Counted from the stretch's first letter, positions 46,201-54,227 are shown. The stretch is 64,000 nt of DNA from Terrimonas pollutisoli (GCF_029360765.1 NZ_JARKNA010000003.1:124001-188000), one strand, 5' to 3'. Notes: generated from the letters alone by a model not told the origin. Numbers and translations are program-made.

Positions 46201-47093
46201 ATCAACGTCCCTTCGGGTATCATTGCTATTAGGGCGGTAATGTCGTCTAACGAAGAAACGGGGCGGTTGAAGTGAAGTGATAATTCCTGAAGAATAACAT
46301 CAATAACAACTTTGGAATCCAGGTCAGTTAAGGTAATCCATAATGTATGTTTAAATCTTTCTGCAACCAGAACGGCTATTTGCGTTTTTCCCATTGAAAC
46401 ATTACCGTGGACGAGAACCCAGGAGAATTGCTGAAGATCCCTTAACAATTCTTCAACATAGTCTTTTCTGTCGGAATGTTTTTCAATCTTCGGGTAAACG
46501 GCAAGTCCCTGGAGCTTATAAAAATTCTGAACCTGCAATACATCTTCAAAGCGGTTTCTAAGCTGTTGCATCTGGGATGAAGTAGCTCCAAATTCTTCTT
46601 CTATTTTATTAACTTTCTCCAGAATTTCGGCGTTCCCCGACAGGAGCTTCTTTACATCTGCTGCAATTCCGAAGATTTCGGATTTGTAATTTTCATCGAA
46701 ATGCAGGTTTTTCAGTGTTTTGTCTGCGTTTACTTTTTCCGTGAAAAGACGGTAAAATAATTCCAGTTCTTTTTCCGTCGGGATAATTATATTCTTATTT
46801 TTCCTGAACTCCTCAATAACAAGAGGCGAATTGGTCGTTTTAAAAAGAATATGCTGATTTAATAGATCATATAGAATTTGGGAGTGATAAAATGGAAATT
46901 TCGTCCCATTATTTTCTATGGGATGTGCTTTTTCAAATTCGGCTATCGTTTCTTCAATTATGTCGGATAGCCTGTGTGCATATTTTTGAAATGGGAAGAA
47001 AAATTTCTTTATCCTTCCATAGCCTTCTTCCTTAATAAACTGGCTTACTAATTTGTCCGCAATGTATATAGTGATGGTGGTGGCAACTGGCAT
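43236..47093 (-). CDS. large STAND-type P-loop ATPase with helical repeat region
   Basis: 1285 residues. N-terminal helical region about 1-195 (KYAHRLSDIIEETIAEFEK, FPFYHSQILYDLLNQHI). NTPase core about 200-400: Walker A GNVSMGKT (230-237), Walker B TLIILDD (296-302), a sensor-like LSTSNF (332-337) and GHP (391-393), the winged-helix/lid marker of STAND and NB-ARC proteins. The remaining 850 residues are helical, with TPR-like repeats in places. No transmembrane helix or nuclease, TIR or protease motif is obvious. STAND ATPases of this size in bacteria include antiphage sensors (Avs-like) and transcription regulators. It is monocistronic and borders a degenerate toxin-antitoxin and repeat zone. 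Function not proven. Confidence 0.85.
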   Translation of the reverse strand: MPVATTITIYIADKLVSQFIKEEGYGRIKKFFFPFQKYAHRLSDIIEETIAEFEKAHPIENNGTKFPFYHSQILYDLLNQHILFKTTNSPLVIEEFRKNKNIIIPTEKELELFYRLFTEKVNADKTLKNLHFDENYKSEIFGIAADVKKLLSGNAEILEKVNKIEEEFGATSSQMQQLRNRFEDVLQVQNFYKLQGLAVYPKIEKHSDRKDYVEELLRDLQQFSWVLVHGNVSMGKTQIAVLVAERFKHTLWITLTDLDSKVVIDVILQELSLHFNRPVSSLDDITALIAMIPEGTLIILDDLPKLDLSKSDWIRLQHIVSNLKSRNIELLSTSNFILQSRIKDYISDSLFSEKSIPYLNESEVSEILLAYGASEDKASTLKGIVCKTAEGHPAIVNAMCSYLKKLNWDITRETFIELFRGNYTSALDDDTYERIIKTVSDADSRDLLYRLKVVSGTITSEEIDTVSAIKPFISRPYEKITPLSGIWLQKIKTDSYEISPLIKRIKSHNMSPAIYKLINNALGRQILSKKKIDQIKANKAILYFINGKDYNQAGFVLSLVLEEALKNPDLYFDWGFSFYWSSTALPEEMDLFLKSVIRYLQINLFLKKKDQSIDFLITDLEKITVQAAKENINVTHAALLLTTILSGTNAEKSSEYLLLSLKHLDQIRAKDVDKLLPELSFPVESLLWNNLLQVKNAAGFDKWLSSFSLLTPEQQRRSLDGDLNQVCCLLFCAKMFDHYAAQQNPDWNLLLKEYEIIIEKITPYNVSVLIACCVKFQIRCLCSKLNDTAAAIHLFDSHFNLIRDNPIGAFLLYDELGRQLFYAGQPENALPYLLEAAVIETPVIFTEKIDTYLALNEIFGHKDIRVAHEYAQKAYNAQYENQFVDDVFSAKVIGEYAISTWQIKQDKDIFYLLEKGLEKLLFSYKPLADYQGTIIRYGHIINYYFHLLAKKPLADIDGQPYAIPFQGTFSKNNDRLLEGGYYFEQRKFMLAYLMVQAFEFIGDLEPARKWAYICFNLDKETALNPFASLMTGMNTYLILEDKYEEAVIKEIEILKVINEFNTGTGLSGKIDNPRLSEIVKDRPKTTFNSFDDLLFEYVINFIIIKGLWNYCLNKSDETITGFLTAFDAVTEYFDDKEPLLILKKAFEFLMDDEKSADDILLLHNESIKLATQLRLLLYLIASFKSDAKKTLQLHLALIQRLEMISTKVAAESAYKFMVEPFLIDFWNAKMQEQAHEFFQYDFLMAKGIPTIHKAGPDKKLKKLFRILCYHLEIEPDTKIEDWLNN

Positions 47094-47543
47094 TTTTCTA
47101 ATTTATTCTAATACTCTGAACATTTAAATAGAGTTTCATAAGTCGTTAAGGGGAAATCGCCATTATTCATATTCGAGCAATACTATGATATCCTTTTTCT
47201 GAAACATAAATGATAATGATTTATTTTGTCGTAAACGTACTTCTCTGTTGAAATGAATTTTAGTTTGCGAAATTAATTTCAATATGTATATGCTAAAATA
47301 AACTGAAGACCAGCCATGGCCACCTTAAAAGTTTTACCAGCCTTGCTAAAAAGATGGTCCGCCATTATTTAAGCTCTCGTCAAACCAAATACCTTAATCC
47401 TTTTTGCAGCTTATTCAGATGTTCTAAGACCTCATTTTTTAGACACTAGTTATTAAAGTGTTTTTCTTCTGCGTCGCGCCGGATGTTTTACAACGATTAT
47501 ACCATTGAATACCAACACAACCTACAAACTAACTTTCAAAACA
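47094..47543. other. upstream region of the STAND gene
   Basis: 450 bases without a gene or a repeat of the families listed. The STAND promoter should be in the right part, but no minus-strand TAnnTTTG is exact; TAGTATTG near 47190 is one base off. Confidence 0.35.
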
Positions 47544-50078
47544 TCACCACCTCGCCACAATTTTAAAATTCAACAGTCGTGGTGTTAAGCGTTGTGGCAT
47601 GGTATAAGTAGTGTTGGAAAAATCTTTGATGAGCAAATAGGAAATGGTATTGTCGCGATCGATGATATTAAATACTTCGAGGCTGGCCCAGATATTATCA
47701 AAACCAAGGAAGGGACTATGGCTGCGGCGCTTGCTGCGGTCGCTATCAAGCAGCAGGGCGCTAAAGCCTACATCGGCACGGATATAAGCGGGTATCTCAA
47801 GCCCATTGCGGTATTTGGTATTGTTGGGAATATTGTAGGGCAGGTTGCTGCCATACAAGAGGTTCAAATACATTTTTAAATTCTTGTTGGTAGCAAGGTA
47901 ATCCTGGAAGTACATACCAAAGGTGATGCGGCGGTCGGTAGGGCGGCGCACCCAACCTTTTTCCAGCGTGACACTGTCGATAGGTTCGTTGAGATCATTG
48001 AGGGTATACTCCTTGTAGGTATCGCCTTTGATATCTTCCCTGGTATTCATGAGGCCGATGCTGATCCATGATTCGGCATCTTTGACCAGCTCGCCATAGA
48101 GCCGCATTTCAATACCGGCGGCATAAGCTTTGGCATTGTTCTCACCAAAATAACGGACTCGCACATTGTCGACATCATAAGGCACTACATCGGTCATGTG
48201 TTTATAGTAGGCTTCGGTGGTCCAGCGCATGGGCCGGCCAAAACCAATGAAGTTGTAATCAAATCCCAACAGGCCCTGCCAGCTTTTTTGTGCTTTGAGA
48301 TCGGTATTGATAGTGCCATCATAACGCCTTAACTCACGATAGAAGGGTGGCTGGTGATAGGCGCCGGCGGCAATGCGAAAAACAAAGTCACGTTTCCAGT
48401 TGGGTTTCCAGCTGGCGCCGATACGGGGCGAGATCAGCGTTTCTTTGTTCAGCGAATTATAATTGTAACGAACACCGGCCGTGAGTGTATAAGCATTCAA
48501 TGAATCGCCAAAGCGGATATTGTCCTGCACATAACCGGAGAATTTATCAATGCTGAGATCGGCTTTTGATTTGAGCACTTTACTCAATTGCAACATATCG
48601 GGCTGATACGGCAATGAGTAACCGGCCGAGTCCTGGAATTCCCATTCGTTGAGTTTATCATTGATCAATGTGCGGTCGTAGGTGATGCCCCATTGATAAG
48701 CTTGCCTGCCTTTTTCCAAATTACCCTTGTGTGCAAAGCTCCAGTTCTCGATATTGAGCCGGTTTCTTGCATAATTCTGGAACACACCGGCGCCTAATGG
48801 GTTTACAATGAGCCCGTAGCTGGGTTTGCTTTTATCAAAGTCTCTTTGGCCAAATAAGTAAGCTCCCGTGATGTCGACGTTTTCCCGCTCATCGTTTTCA
48901 AAACGGGAGGCCATCCATTTTAGTTTTAGTTTTTTGGTAAGCTGGTTGGTGAAGGAGAGACCGGCCATGTTGGTCTTGTACTCATCTTTTTCATTGCCGT
49001 CAAAATATATATCGAGACCGAGGTTGGCAGTAAAGAAAGGAGAGAAGACCGAAGACGTGAGCTGGCTGAACTCGGGCTGCAGGGAAAATTTTGTTTGAGA
49101 AATATTACCAAAGAGTTCAACGGCTGACTTGCTGGTAAGTTGATAAGTCAACAATGCCTGTAGGTCGCCGGAAGAGGGGACATAGTTGCCCTGTGTTTCC
49201 TGCCGGCTCAATAAGTTTTTATTACTGCGGTTGCGGGCGCCGATGAGGTAAGTGAATTTATTGTTGGCGGAAGTTCCTTCGAGATGCATACCCTGTTCTA
49301 ATAAACCAACATAGGCTGAACCGCCGAAACGTTTGGCCCGCCCGGATGGCCCGGTCGGACGGGGTTTGTTGTACTGGATATCGAGCACCGAACTCATCTT
49401 GTCACCATACTTTGCCTGGAAGCCACCATTGTAAAAATTGATATTGCGTACCAGTTCGGGATTGATAAAACTCAGGCCTTCCTGTTGACCGTTCCGGACG
49501 AGATAGGGCCGGAAGATCTCAAAGTCGTTTACATAGATAAGGTTCTCATCATAGCTGCCACCACGAACGGAATATTGCGATGTGAGCTCATTGTTGGAGC
49601 CGACAAATATTTTGATCAGGCTTTCCACACCGGTGGTAACGGAAGGAAGGTTGATAATGGATTTGGGATTGGGACGGATGAGGCCGGCTTCGGTTCTCTC
49701 CCGCTGGTCGGTAACGATGACTTCTTTTAGTACCGTGCCGCTTCCTCTTTCCAGTCGTACGGTGATGTATTCTTCCTCATTTTCGTTGAGCAGGAAGTTT
49801 TTTTGTTCTTCGCGGTGACCGGTATAGCTGAATACAATGGCAAAGGCTTTTTCGGCGGGTACTTTTAAACGGAAGTAACCACTATCGTTGGTAGCGATGC
49901 CGGTTTGTTTGCCGAGGATGATGACGGATACATTTTGTAAGGGGTTTTCGTTTTCATCGATGACCTTGCCGGAGACGTAAGCGTTTTTCCCTGCCTTGCC
50001 GGCAGGCGGGTTTTGGGCAAGGCCCACTATGCTAAGGAAAATGAATAAGCAGGATAAGAGAGTTTTTGGCCGGTTCAT
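47544..50078 (-). CDS. TonB-dependent receptor with CarboxypepD_reg-like domain
   Basis: 844 residues with a signal peptide ending at GLAQ, then a carboxypeptidase-regulatory-like domain (about 35-115, VSGKVIDENENPLQNVSV), a plug with SQYSVRGGSYDENLIYVNDFE, and a barrel ending in KIVARW. No SusD partner is present, so it is not a standard polysaccharide locus; the ligand is unknown. Between signal and domain it carries NPPAGKAGKNAY, encoded by a palindrome like those inserted elsewhere in the window. The repeat cluster at 50176 lies just upstream. Confidence 0.93.
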   Translation of the reverse strand: MNRPKTLLSCLFIFLSIVGLAQNPPAGKAGKNAYVSGKVIDENENPLQNVSVIILGKQTGIATNDSGYFRLKVPAEKAFAIVFSYTGHREEQKNFLLNENEEEYITVRLERGSGTVLKEVIVTDQRERTEAGLIRPNPKSIINLPSVTTGVESLIKIFVGSNNELTSQYSVRGGSYDENLIYVNDFEIFRPYLVRNGQQEGLSFINPELVRNINFYNGGFQAKYGDKMSSVLDIQYNKPRPTGPSGRAKRFGGSAYVGLLEQGMHLEGTSANNKFTYLIGARNRSNKNLLSRQETQGNYVPSSGDLQALLTYQLTSKSAVELFGNISQTKFSLQPEFSQLTSSVFSPFFTANLGLDIYFDGNEKDEYKTNMAGLSFTNQLTKKLKLKWMASRFENDERENVDITGAYLFGQRDFDKSKPSYGLIVNPLGAGVFQNYARNRLNIENWSFAHKGNLEKGRQAYQWGITYDRTLINDKLNEWEFQDSAGYSLPYQPDMLQLSKVLKSKADLSIDKFSGYVQDNIRFGDSLNAYTLTAGVRYNYNSLNKETLISPRIGASWKPNWKRDFVFRIAAGAYHQPPFYRELRRYDGTINTDLKAQKSWQGLLGFDYNFIGFGRPMRWTTEAYYKHMTDVVPYDVDNVRVRYFGENNAKAYAAGIEMRLYGELVKDAESWISIGLMNTREDIKGDTYKEYTLNDLNEPIDSVTLEKGWVRRPTDRRITFGMYFQDYLATNKNLKMYLNLLYGSNLPYNIPNNTKYRNGLEIPAYIRADVGFSALLLDSDRSKRRSHSPFLGFDNIWASLEVFNIIDRDNTISYLLIKDFSNTTYTMPQRLTPRLLNFKIVARW
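49989..50010. repeat. palindromic insert inside the TonB-receptor gene
   Basis: CCTGCCTTGCCGGCAGGC with flanking C/G lies in frame just after the signal-peptide region and encodes PPAGKAG on the minus strand. Same type as the inserts at 42109 and 42420. Confidence 0.75.
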
Positions 50079-50175
50079 TCGGTAGTGGCGGATTTGCGGA
50101 CAATATTAGGCAATTAATTTTGGTTTGCCTATGGGGTATAACGCCAAAAGCAGGATTAAAGTATTGATTTGCTTG

Positions 50176-50622
50176 GGTGTTGAACCACCGAGGCACAGGG
50201 GCACAGAGACAGGGCGGGGATTTTATTTTATATTCCTGTTTCCCTGTGTCTCCGTGACTCTGTGGTTCAATTAAACTATGCAGACAGTACGGCGTAGGTT
50301 TCACGCAAAGAACGCAAAGGGGCAGCGACGCAAAGCGGCACGATTCCACTAATCTTTGTGTCCCAGTGTCTCCGTGACTCTGTGGTTCAATTAAACTATG
50401 CAGACAGTACGGCGTAGGTTTCACGCAAAGAACGCAAAGGGGCGGCCACACAAAAGCGGCACGATTCAACTAGTCTTTGTGTCCCGGTGTCTTTGTGACT
50501 TTGTGTTTCACATCAAGCTTGTTAGAGCTGGAGAGTTTCACGCAAAGAACGCAAAGGAGCGGCGACGCAAAGGATGACTTTTCTTTGCGCCTTATTTGCT
50601 TAGCGGCTTTGCGTGAAAAAAT
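50176..50622 (+). repeat. tandem array of 120-base units, cluster 1
   Basis: The units repeat GTGTCTCCGTGACTCTGTGG, TTCAATTAAACTATGCAGAC, AGTACGGCGTAGGTTTCACG and CAAAGAACGCAAAGG. The first two are exactly in register at 120 bases (compare 50233 and 50353); a third is diverged. The cluster opens with a large inverted repeat (TTGAACCACCGAGGCAC at 50180 against GTGACTCTGTGGTTCAA ending at 50270). Confidence 0.9.
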
Positions 50623-51089
50623 TACCGGGTAAAATAAGTAAGATTGAATTCAGGAACTGTTTTGATTTCCCCGTCGAGGCGGTATGCAGTGATATGGTTT
50701 TCACAACCTTCTTTGGTGGTGGAAAAAAGGCCTTTCCTCTTATGATACAACTGCTCTTCTTCAATGCCAGTCACACGAACGAGTTTGCCAGTTTGCGGAA
50801 AAAATAGTTCATAATCCGAAGTACTTTCCAGCAAAGCGGTGCTGGGAAAGGCGACCATCTTCAACGTGTCATTGGTTCTTTTGAAACCGATGTGATCAAT
50901 CATCATACTATCTTCCAAAATGGCGGGATTGCTCTTTGCAAACTTTTTAATGATGATGGTATCTGCTTCTGTATCGGAAAAACCGACAAGGCCGAACTGC
51001 AAACTGGCTTTTGCGCAGGGAAAGTCGCTGCAGGATGCCGACAATATTGTTATGATCAATAAAATTAATTTGATAACTGGCTTAAGCAT
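50622..51089 (-). CDS. lipoprotein of unknown function between repeat arrays
   Basis: 155 residues with a lipoprotein signal peptide (lipobox SASC) followed by SDFPCAKASLQFGLVGFSD. Beta-rich, with KSNPAILEDSMMIDHIGFKR in the middle; I do not recognise a family, though DUF6452-like small lipoproteins have similar length and a Cys shortly after the lipidated one. It lies alone between two arrays of the same 120-base repeat, whose cluster 1 reaches its 3' end. Confidence 0.7.
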   Translation of the reverse strand: MLKPVIKLILLIITILSASCSDFPCAKASLQFGLVGFSDTEADTIIIKKFAKSNPAILEDSMMIDHIGFKRTNDTLKMVAFPSTALLESTSDYELFFPQTGKLVRVTGIEEEQLYHKRKGLFSTTKEGCENHITAYRLDGEIKTVPEFNLTYFTR

Positions 51090-51185
51090 GAGGAGATGAC
51101 AAGCCGGAAGTGTTTATCGTTGCTCCGATGTTTGTATACCCGATCCTGTGTGGCCTGGTGATTCACCTCAAAGCATGAAAGCAGC

Positions 51186-51790
51186 TTACGTCGTAGGTTT
51201 CACGCAGAGAACGCAAAAGGGCAGCGACGCAAAGGATCACGAAGCAATTCATCTTTGTGTATGGCCGTGGCCTGGAGGTCCGGAAAGCTTAACCGCGAAG
51301 GCGCTAAGACACAAAGTAACGCAGAGGCTATTTTAAAACGAATCATTGCGCCCTTTGTGTCTTGGAAAGCAGTGAAACATCAGGTCAACGGAGAGTTGAA
51401 CCACTGAGGCACAGAGACAGGGAGGAGATTTTATTTTATATTCCTGTGTCCCGGTGTCTTTGTGACTTTGTGTTTCACATCAAGCTTGTTAAAGCTGAAG
51501 AGTTTCACGCAAAGAACGCAAAGGAGCGGCGACGCAAAGCGGCACGATTCAACTAATCTTTGTGTCCCAGTGTCTCCGTGACTCTGTGGTTCAATTAAAC
51601 TATGCAGACAGTACGGAGTAGGTTTCACGCAAAGAACGCAAAGGGGCAGCCACGCAAAAGCGGCACGATTCAACTAATCTTTGTGTCCCGGTGACTCTGT
51701 GGTTCAATTAAACTATGCAAGCAGTACAGCGTAGGTTTCACGCAAAGAACGCAAAGGAGCGGCGACGCAAAGGGTAACTTGTCTTCGCTT
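51186..51790 (+). repeat. array of 120-base units, cluster 2
   Basis: The same units as cluster 1, in the same orientation: GTAGGTTTCACGC at 51191, an inverted TTGAACCACTGAGGCACAG near 51394, then three units near 51500, 51620 and 51735. One unit is shortened by 8 bases because TGTCTCCG is missing. Confidence 0.88.
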
Positions 51791-51802
51791 TCATGCAGTT
51801 GC

Positions 51803-52450
51803 TTATAGTTGCTTCAATTGGTGTATCGTCGCTTTTGGATCGGGGGATTTGAAAACAGTATTACCCGCTACTAACACATGAGCTCCGACGGAGATGATAG
51901 TAGATGCATTTTCTACTGTTACTCCACCATCAATTTCGATGAGGGTTTTTAGTCCTCTTTCATCGATCATCTTGCGGAGCTGTCTGATCTTTTCCAATGT
52001 ATGCGGAATAAATTGTTGCCCGCCAAAGCCGGGGTTGACACTCATCATGCAAACAATATCGGTATCGTGCAGGATATCACTTAATGCTGACACAGGTGTA
52101 TGCGGGTTGATGGCTACACCGGCTTTCATACCGAGTGACTTTATTTGTTGCAGGTTGCGGTGCAAATGAGGGCAGGCTTCGATGTGCACCGTCAAATGAT
52201 CGGCGCCGGCATTTTTAAATTCTTCGGCATAGTTGCCGGGCTCGAGGATCATCAGGTGAACATCGCAGGGCTTTTTTGTGGCTTTCCGGAAGAACTCAAT
52301 GATCATGGGTCCGAAACTGATATTGGGAACGAAACGTCCATCCATCACATCCAGGTGATACCAATCGGCTTCGCTTTCGTTGAGCATTTTACATTCGGCT
52401 TCCATGTTGAAGAAGTTGGATGCTAAAAGGGATGGAGCGACAATGGACAT
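51803..52450 (-). CDS. rpe: ribulose-phosphate 3-epimerase
   Basis: 215 residues from the ATG at MSIVAPSLLASNF, the standard start of the family; the open frame extends 53 codons upstream into repeat-like sequence and is not used. Barrel motifs are complete: HLDVMDGRFVPNISFGP with a catalytic Asp, DVHLMI, SVNPGFGGQQF, and EIDGGV with the second catalytic Asp. Interconverts ribulose-5-phosphate and xylulose-5-phosphate in the pentose phosphate pathway. It stands alone between the repeat cluster and hairpin-element copy D. Confidence 0.97.
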   Translation of the reverse strand: MSIVAPSLLASNFFNMEAECKMLNESEADWYHLDVMDGRFVPNISFGPMIIEFFRKATKKPCDVHLMILEPGNYAEEFKNAGADHLTVHIEACPHLHRNLQQIKSLGMKAGVAINPHTPVSALSDILHDTDIVCMMSVNPGFGGQQFIPHTLEKIRQLRKMIDERGLKTLIEIDGGVTVENASTIISVGAHVLVAGNTVFKSPDPKATIHQLKQL

Positions 52451-52525
52451 GGGGGTTTGTTTGAGGCGCAAGATAAGGGAAGTTGGGTAACTGATATTTT
52501 CATTGGATATGATGAATTCTCTTTG

Positions 52526-52760
52526 GCTTTCTTTTTTTCTTAGCAAAAAAAGAAACAAAAAAGTCAAGGAAAAACGAATGCTCCGCCGTTTTTCCGGGCC
52601 AACGCACATGAGAGTCTGAAAATTTGAACGTCGCTATTGGGTTTGAAGGTATAGGAGCGGGACTCCGCTGCGTATTATGCGAAGCAACGAAAGGCGCTGC
52701 TTTTTCGCTGGTAGTTTTTATAGTTAAAGATGTTTATACCAGGCGAAAAAAAGGCGCTGG
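52526..52760 (+). repeat. three-hairpin element, copy D
   Basis: Hairpin 1: TTTCTTTTTTT at 52528 pairs with AAAAAAAGAAA ending at 52555. Hairpin 2: GGAAAAACG at 52568 pairs with CGTTTTTCC at 52587. Hairpin 3: GGCGCTGCTTTTTCGC at 52693 pairs with GCGAAAAAAAGGCGC at 52743. Linkers such as AAGTCAAGG and GGGACTCCGCTGCGT match the other copies. Confidence 0.85.
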
Positions 52761-52824
52761 GAGTGACCTTCAAATTTTTATGTAAGGGAACAACGTTTTT
52801 TGAATTTTTTCAAATCGCCTCCTT

Positions 52825-52832
52825 TATATTTG
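52825..52832 (+). promoter_or_regulatory. Bacteroidota -7 element before the Cys-rich short ORF and tRNA-Cys
   Basis: TATATTTG matches TAnnTTTG. A TTTG at 52799-52802, 22 bases upstream, fits the -33 box, so this is the best-formed promoter in the window. Confidence 0.6.
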
Positions 52833-52837
52833 CAATC

Positions 52838-52921
52838 ATGAAGATGTCAACAGTCAAATTTTGTTTAGGTTCATTTTGTTGCCGCATAATTGGCAACAAG
52901 TGGGCCATGTTTGTCTGTTGA
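52838..52921 (+). CDS. 27-codon Cys-rich short ORF, candidate leader peptide
   Basis: The frame begins ATG AAG ATG and encodes 27 residues with Cys at positions 9, 14, 15 and 27 (FCLGSFCC in the middle, FVC at the end). The ATG lies only 5 bases after a -7 element, so either translation is leaderless or the second ATG is used. A short hairpin (GTTGCC / GGCAAC) lies in its middle and an intrinsic terminator 24 bases after its stop, just before a tRNA-Cys gene. The layout suggests a cysteine-responsive attenuator, but translation is unproven. Confidence 0.4.
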   Translation: MKMSTVKFCLGSFCCRIIGNKWAMFVC

Positions 52922-52945
52922 AAATAATGCAGAAATCAAATTGAG

Positions 52946-52977
52946 CCGCTTGTTACCAACGTATCAAGCGGTTTTTT
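52946..52977 (+). terminator. intrinsic terminator upstream of tRNA-Cys
   Basis: CCGCTTG (52946-52952) pairs perfectly with CAAGCGG (52965-52971), followed by six T. The tRNA gene begins 11 bases later. Confidence 0.85.
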
Positions 52978-52988
52978 CATTAATACAA

Positions 52989-53059
52989 GTCTGGTATGCT
53001 CAATGGATGGGTGTTGGTCTGCAAAACCAATGTAGTCAGTTCGATTCTGACACCAGACT
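52989..53059 (+). tRNA. tRNA-Cys (anticodon GCA)
   Basis: Folds as a complete cloverleaf by hand: acceptor GTCTGGT / ACCAGAC (7 bp), D stem GCTC / GGGT with two wobble pairs, anticodon stem TTGGT / ACCAA with loop CTGCAAA (anticodon GCA), variable loop TGTA, and T stem GTCAG / CTGAC with loop TTCGATT. The discriminator base is T, as expected for tRNA-Cys. No CCA is encoded. The wobble pairs in the D stem are slightly unusual. Confidence 0.9.
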
Positions 53060-53172
53060 CAAAAGAGATGAGAAAAATTTATAGTGCTGAAGATTTTCTG
53101 TAGCCTGAAACTAGAAACCTGAAACTGGTAACGGGCAACAAGCAACCGGCAACCGCAAACCATTATATGCAA

Positions 53173-54159
53173 TCAAATCTTCTCCGCCGCTTCTTTGGCT
53201 TCGGTGAAGGTTTTGTCGAGGCTGTAGGCTTTTTCGTAGTTGAGTTTGGCTTCTTGTTTTTGACCGAGTGTTTCGAGGCAACGGCCGATCCAATACCAGG
53301 CATCGGGAAAGGAAGGAGTGATGGTATTGGCGAGCTGAAATGTTTTTAGGGCATCCGTTGTTTTTTTCTGCTCCAGTAAGATCTTTCCTTTTTCAATATA
53401 AGCATTGAGATAACGATGATCGGTTTTGATAGTGGCATCAAATTCCTGGATAGCCTTTGCGTTGTTTTTGGTGTTGGAATAATAAAGCCCTTTGATATAG
53501 TAAGGCTCGGCAAACAAATGCAGCGAGTCTTTGCTGATCATGGAATCAGCCAGCGGAATGGCTTTGGCATTTTTACTTTCCGCATATTGATAAGCGAGTT
53601 TGTTACTGATCTCACGGTTGGAAGGTACTAAGGCATATGCTTTTTCAAGAGTAGCGATGGTGTTGGGAATGTCTTCTTTTTTGAGTAGCAGGTCTGATTT
53701 TAATACCAGCGCATTTACCTGGTTGGGTTCTTGCTGCAAAATGCGATCACAAACCGCTAATGCCTCATCTGTTTTATTCAATGCATCATAGGAGCGGGCC
53801 AGGCTAAGCTGTAAGAAAAGACTATTGGGAATTTCCTGTATCGCTTTATTTAAAAAGATAACAGCGGAGTCTGGTTTTTTTTCGAGCAGGATATTGCTCA
53901 CCCCCACTGCATAGCTTTCATTGGGCGCCAGCACCCAGGCTTTTTTAAAATCGGCCAAAGCAGGTTCGGGTAAATTATTTTTATTTAACAATACCGCACG
54001 GCGGAAATATAGCTCATCGCGGTTGGGCTCTTTGCGGATGCTGTCGGTGATGGATGAATAGGGAGGTTGGGATAGAATATCGTCATAAGGGGAACTGGTT
54101 TCGTTATTGTTGCAACCCCATATCATCGCGATTAATAGCAAAAAAGAAATCGATTTCAT
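53173..54159 (-). CDS. TPR-repeat lipoprotein
   Basis: 328 residues from the ATG starting a lipoprotein signal peptide (lipobox WGC, then NNNETSS); the frame continues 33 codons upstream with no signal, and a -7 element lies between. The mature protein is almost all tetratricopeptide repeats, with about seven units of the A-x-Y/L pattern (for example PEPALADFKKAWVLAPN, KAIQEFDATIKTDHRY, DALKTFQLANTITPSFP). TPR lipoproteins act as scaffolds on the periplasmic or outer-membrane face. Partner unknown. Confidence 0.9.
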   Translation of the reverse strand: MKSISFLLLIAMIWGCNNNETSSPYDDILSQPPYSSITDSIRKEPNRDELYFRRAVLLNKNNLPEPALADFKKAWVLAPNESYAVGVSNILLEKKPDSAVIFLNKAIQEIPNSLFLQLSLARSYDALNKTDEALAVCDRILQQEPNQVNALVLKSDLLLKKEDIPNTIATLEKAYALVPSNREISNKLAYQYAESKNAKAIPLADSMISKDSLHLFAEPYYIKGLYYSNTKNNAKAIQEFDATIKTDHRYLNAYIEKGKILLEQKKTTDALKTFQLANTITPSFPDAWYWIGRCLETLGQKQEAKLNYEKAYSLDKTFTEAKEAAEKI

Positions 54160-54164
54160 ATCTT

Positions 54165-54172
54165 CAAAACTA
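54165..54172 (-). promoter_or_regulatory. Bacteroidota -7 element of the TPR lipoprotein gene
   Basis: TAGTTTTG on the minus strand matches TAnnTTTG, only 6 bases before the chosen ATG, so the 5' leader would be very short or absent. Confidence 0.4.
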
Positions 54173-54227
54173 ATGTATCTAAAAGCAGCTATTACAATTT
54201 GCTGACAAAGCATAAGTTTGTCAAAAA

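Noticed and set aside
50032..50469. A 145-codon minus-strand frame with repeated PLCVLCVKPTPYCLHSLIEP segments
   Set aside because: It follows the register of the 120-base repeat array, runs into the TonB-receptor gene, and repeats itself with the repeat units.
51431..51673. An 80-codon minus-strand frame with the same peptide
   Set aside because: Again a translation of the repeat array.
50176..51790. Possible CRISPR array because of regular repeats
   Set aside because: Units are contiguous 120-base repeats with no unique spacers and no cas genes nearby.
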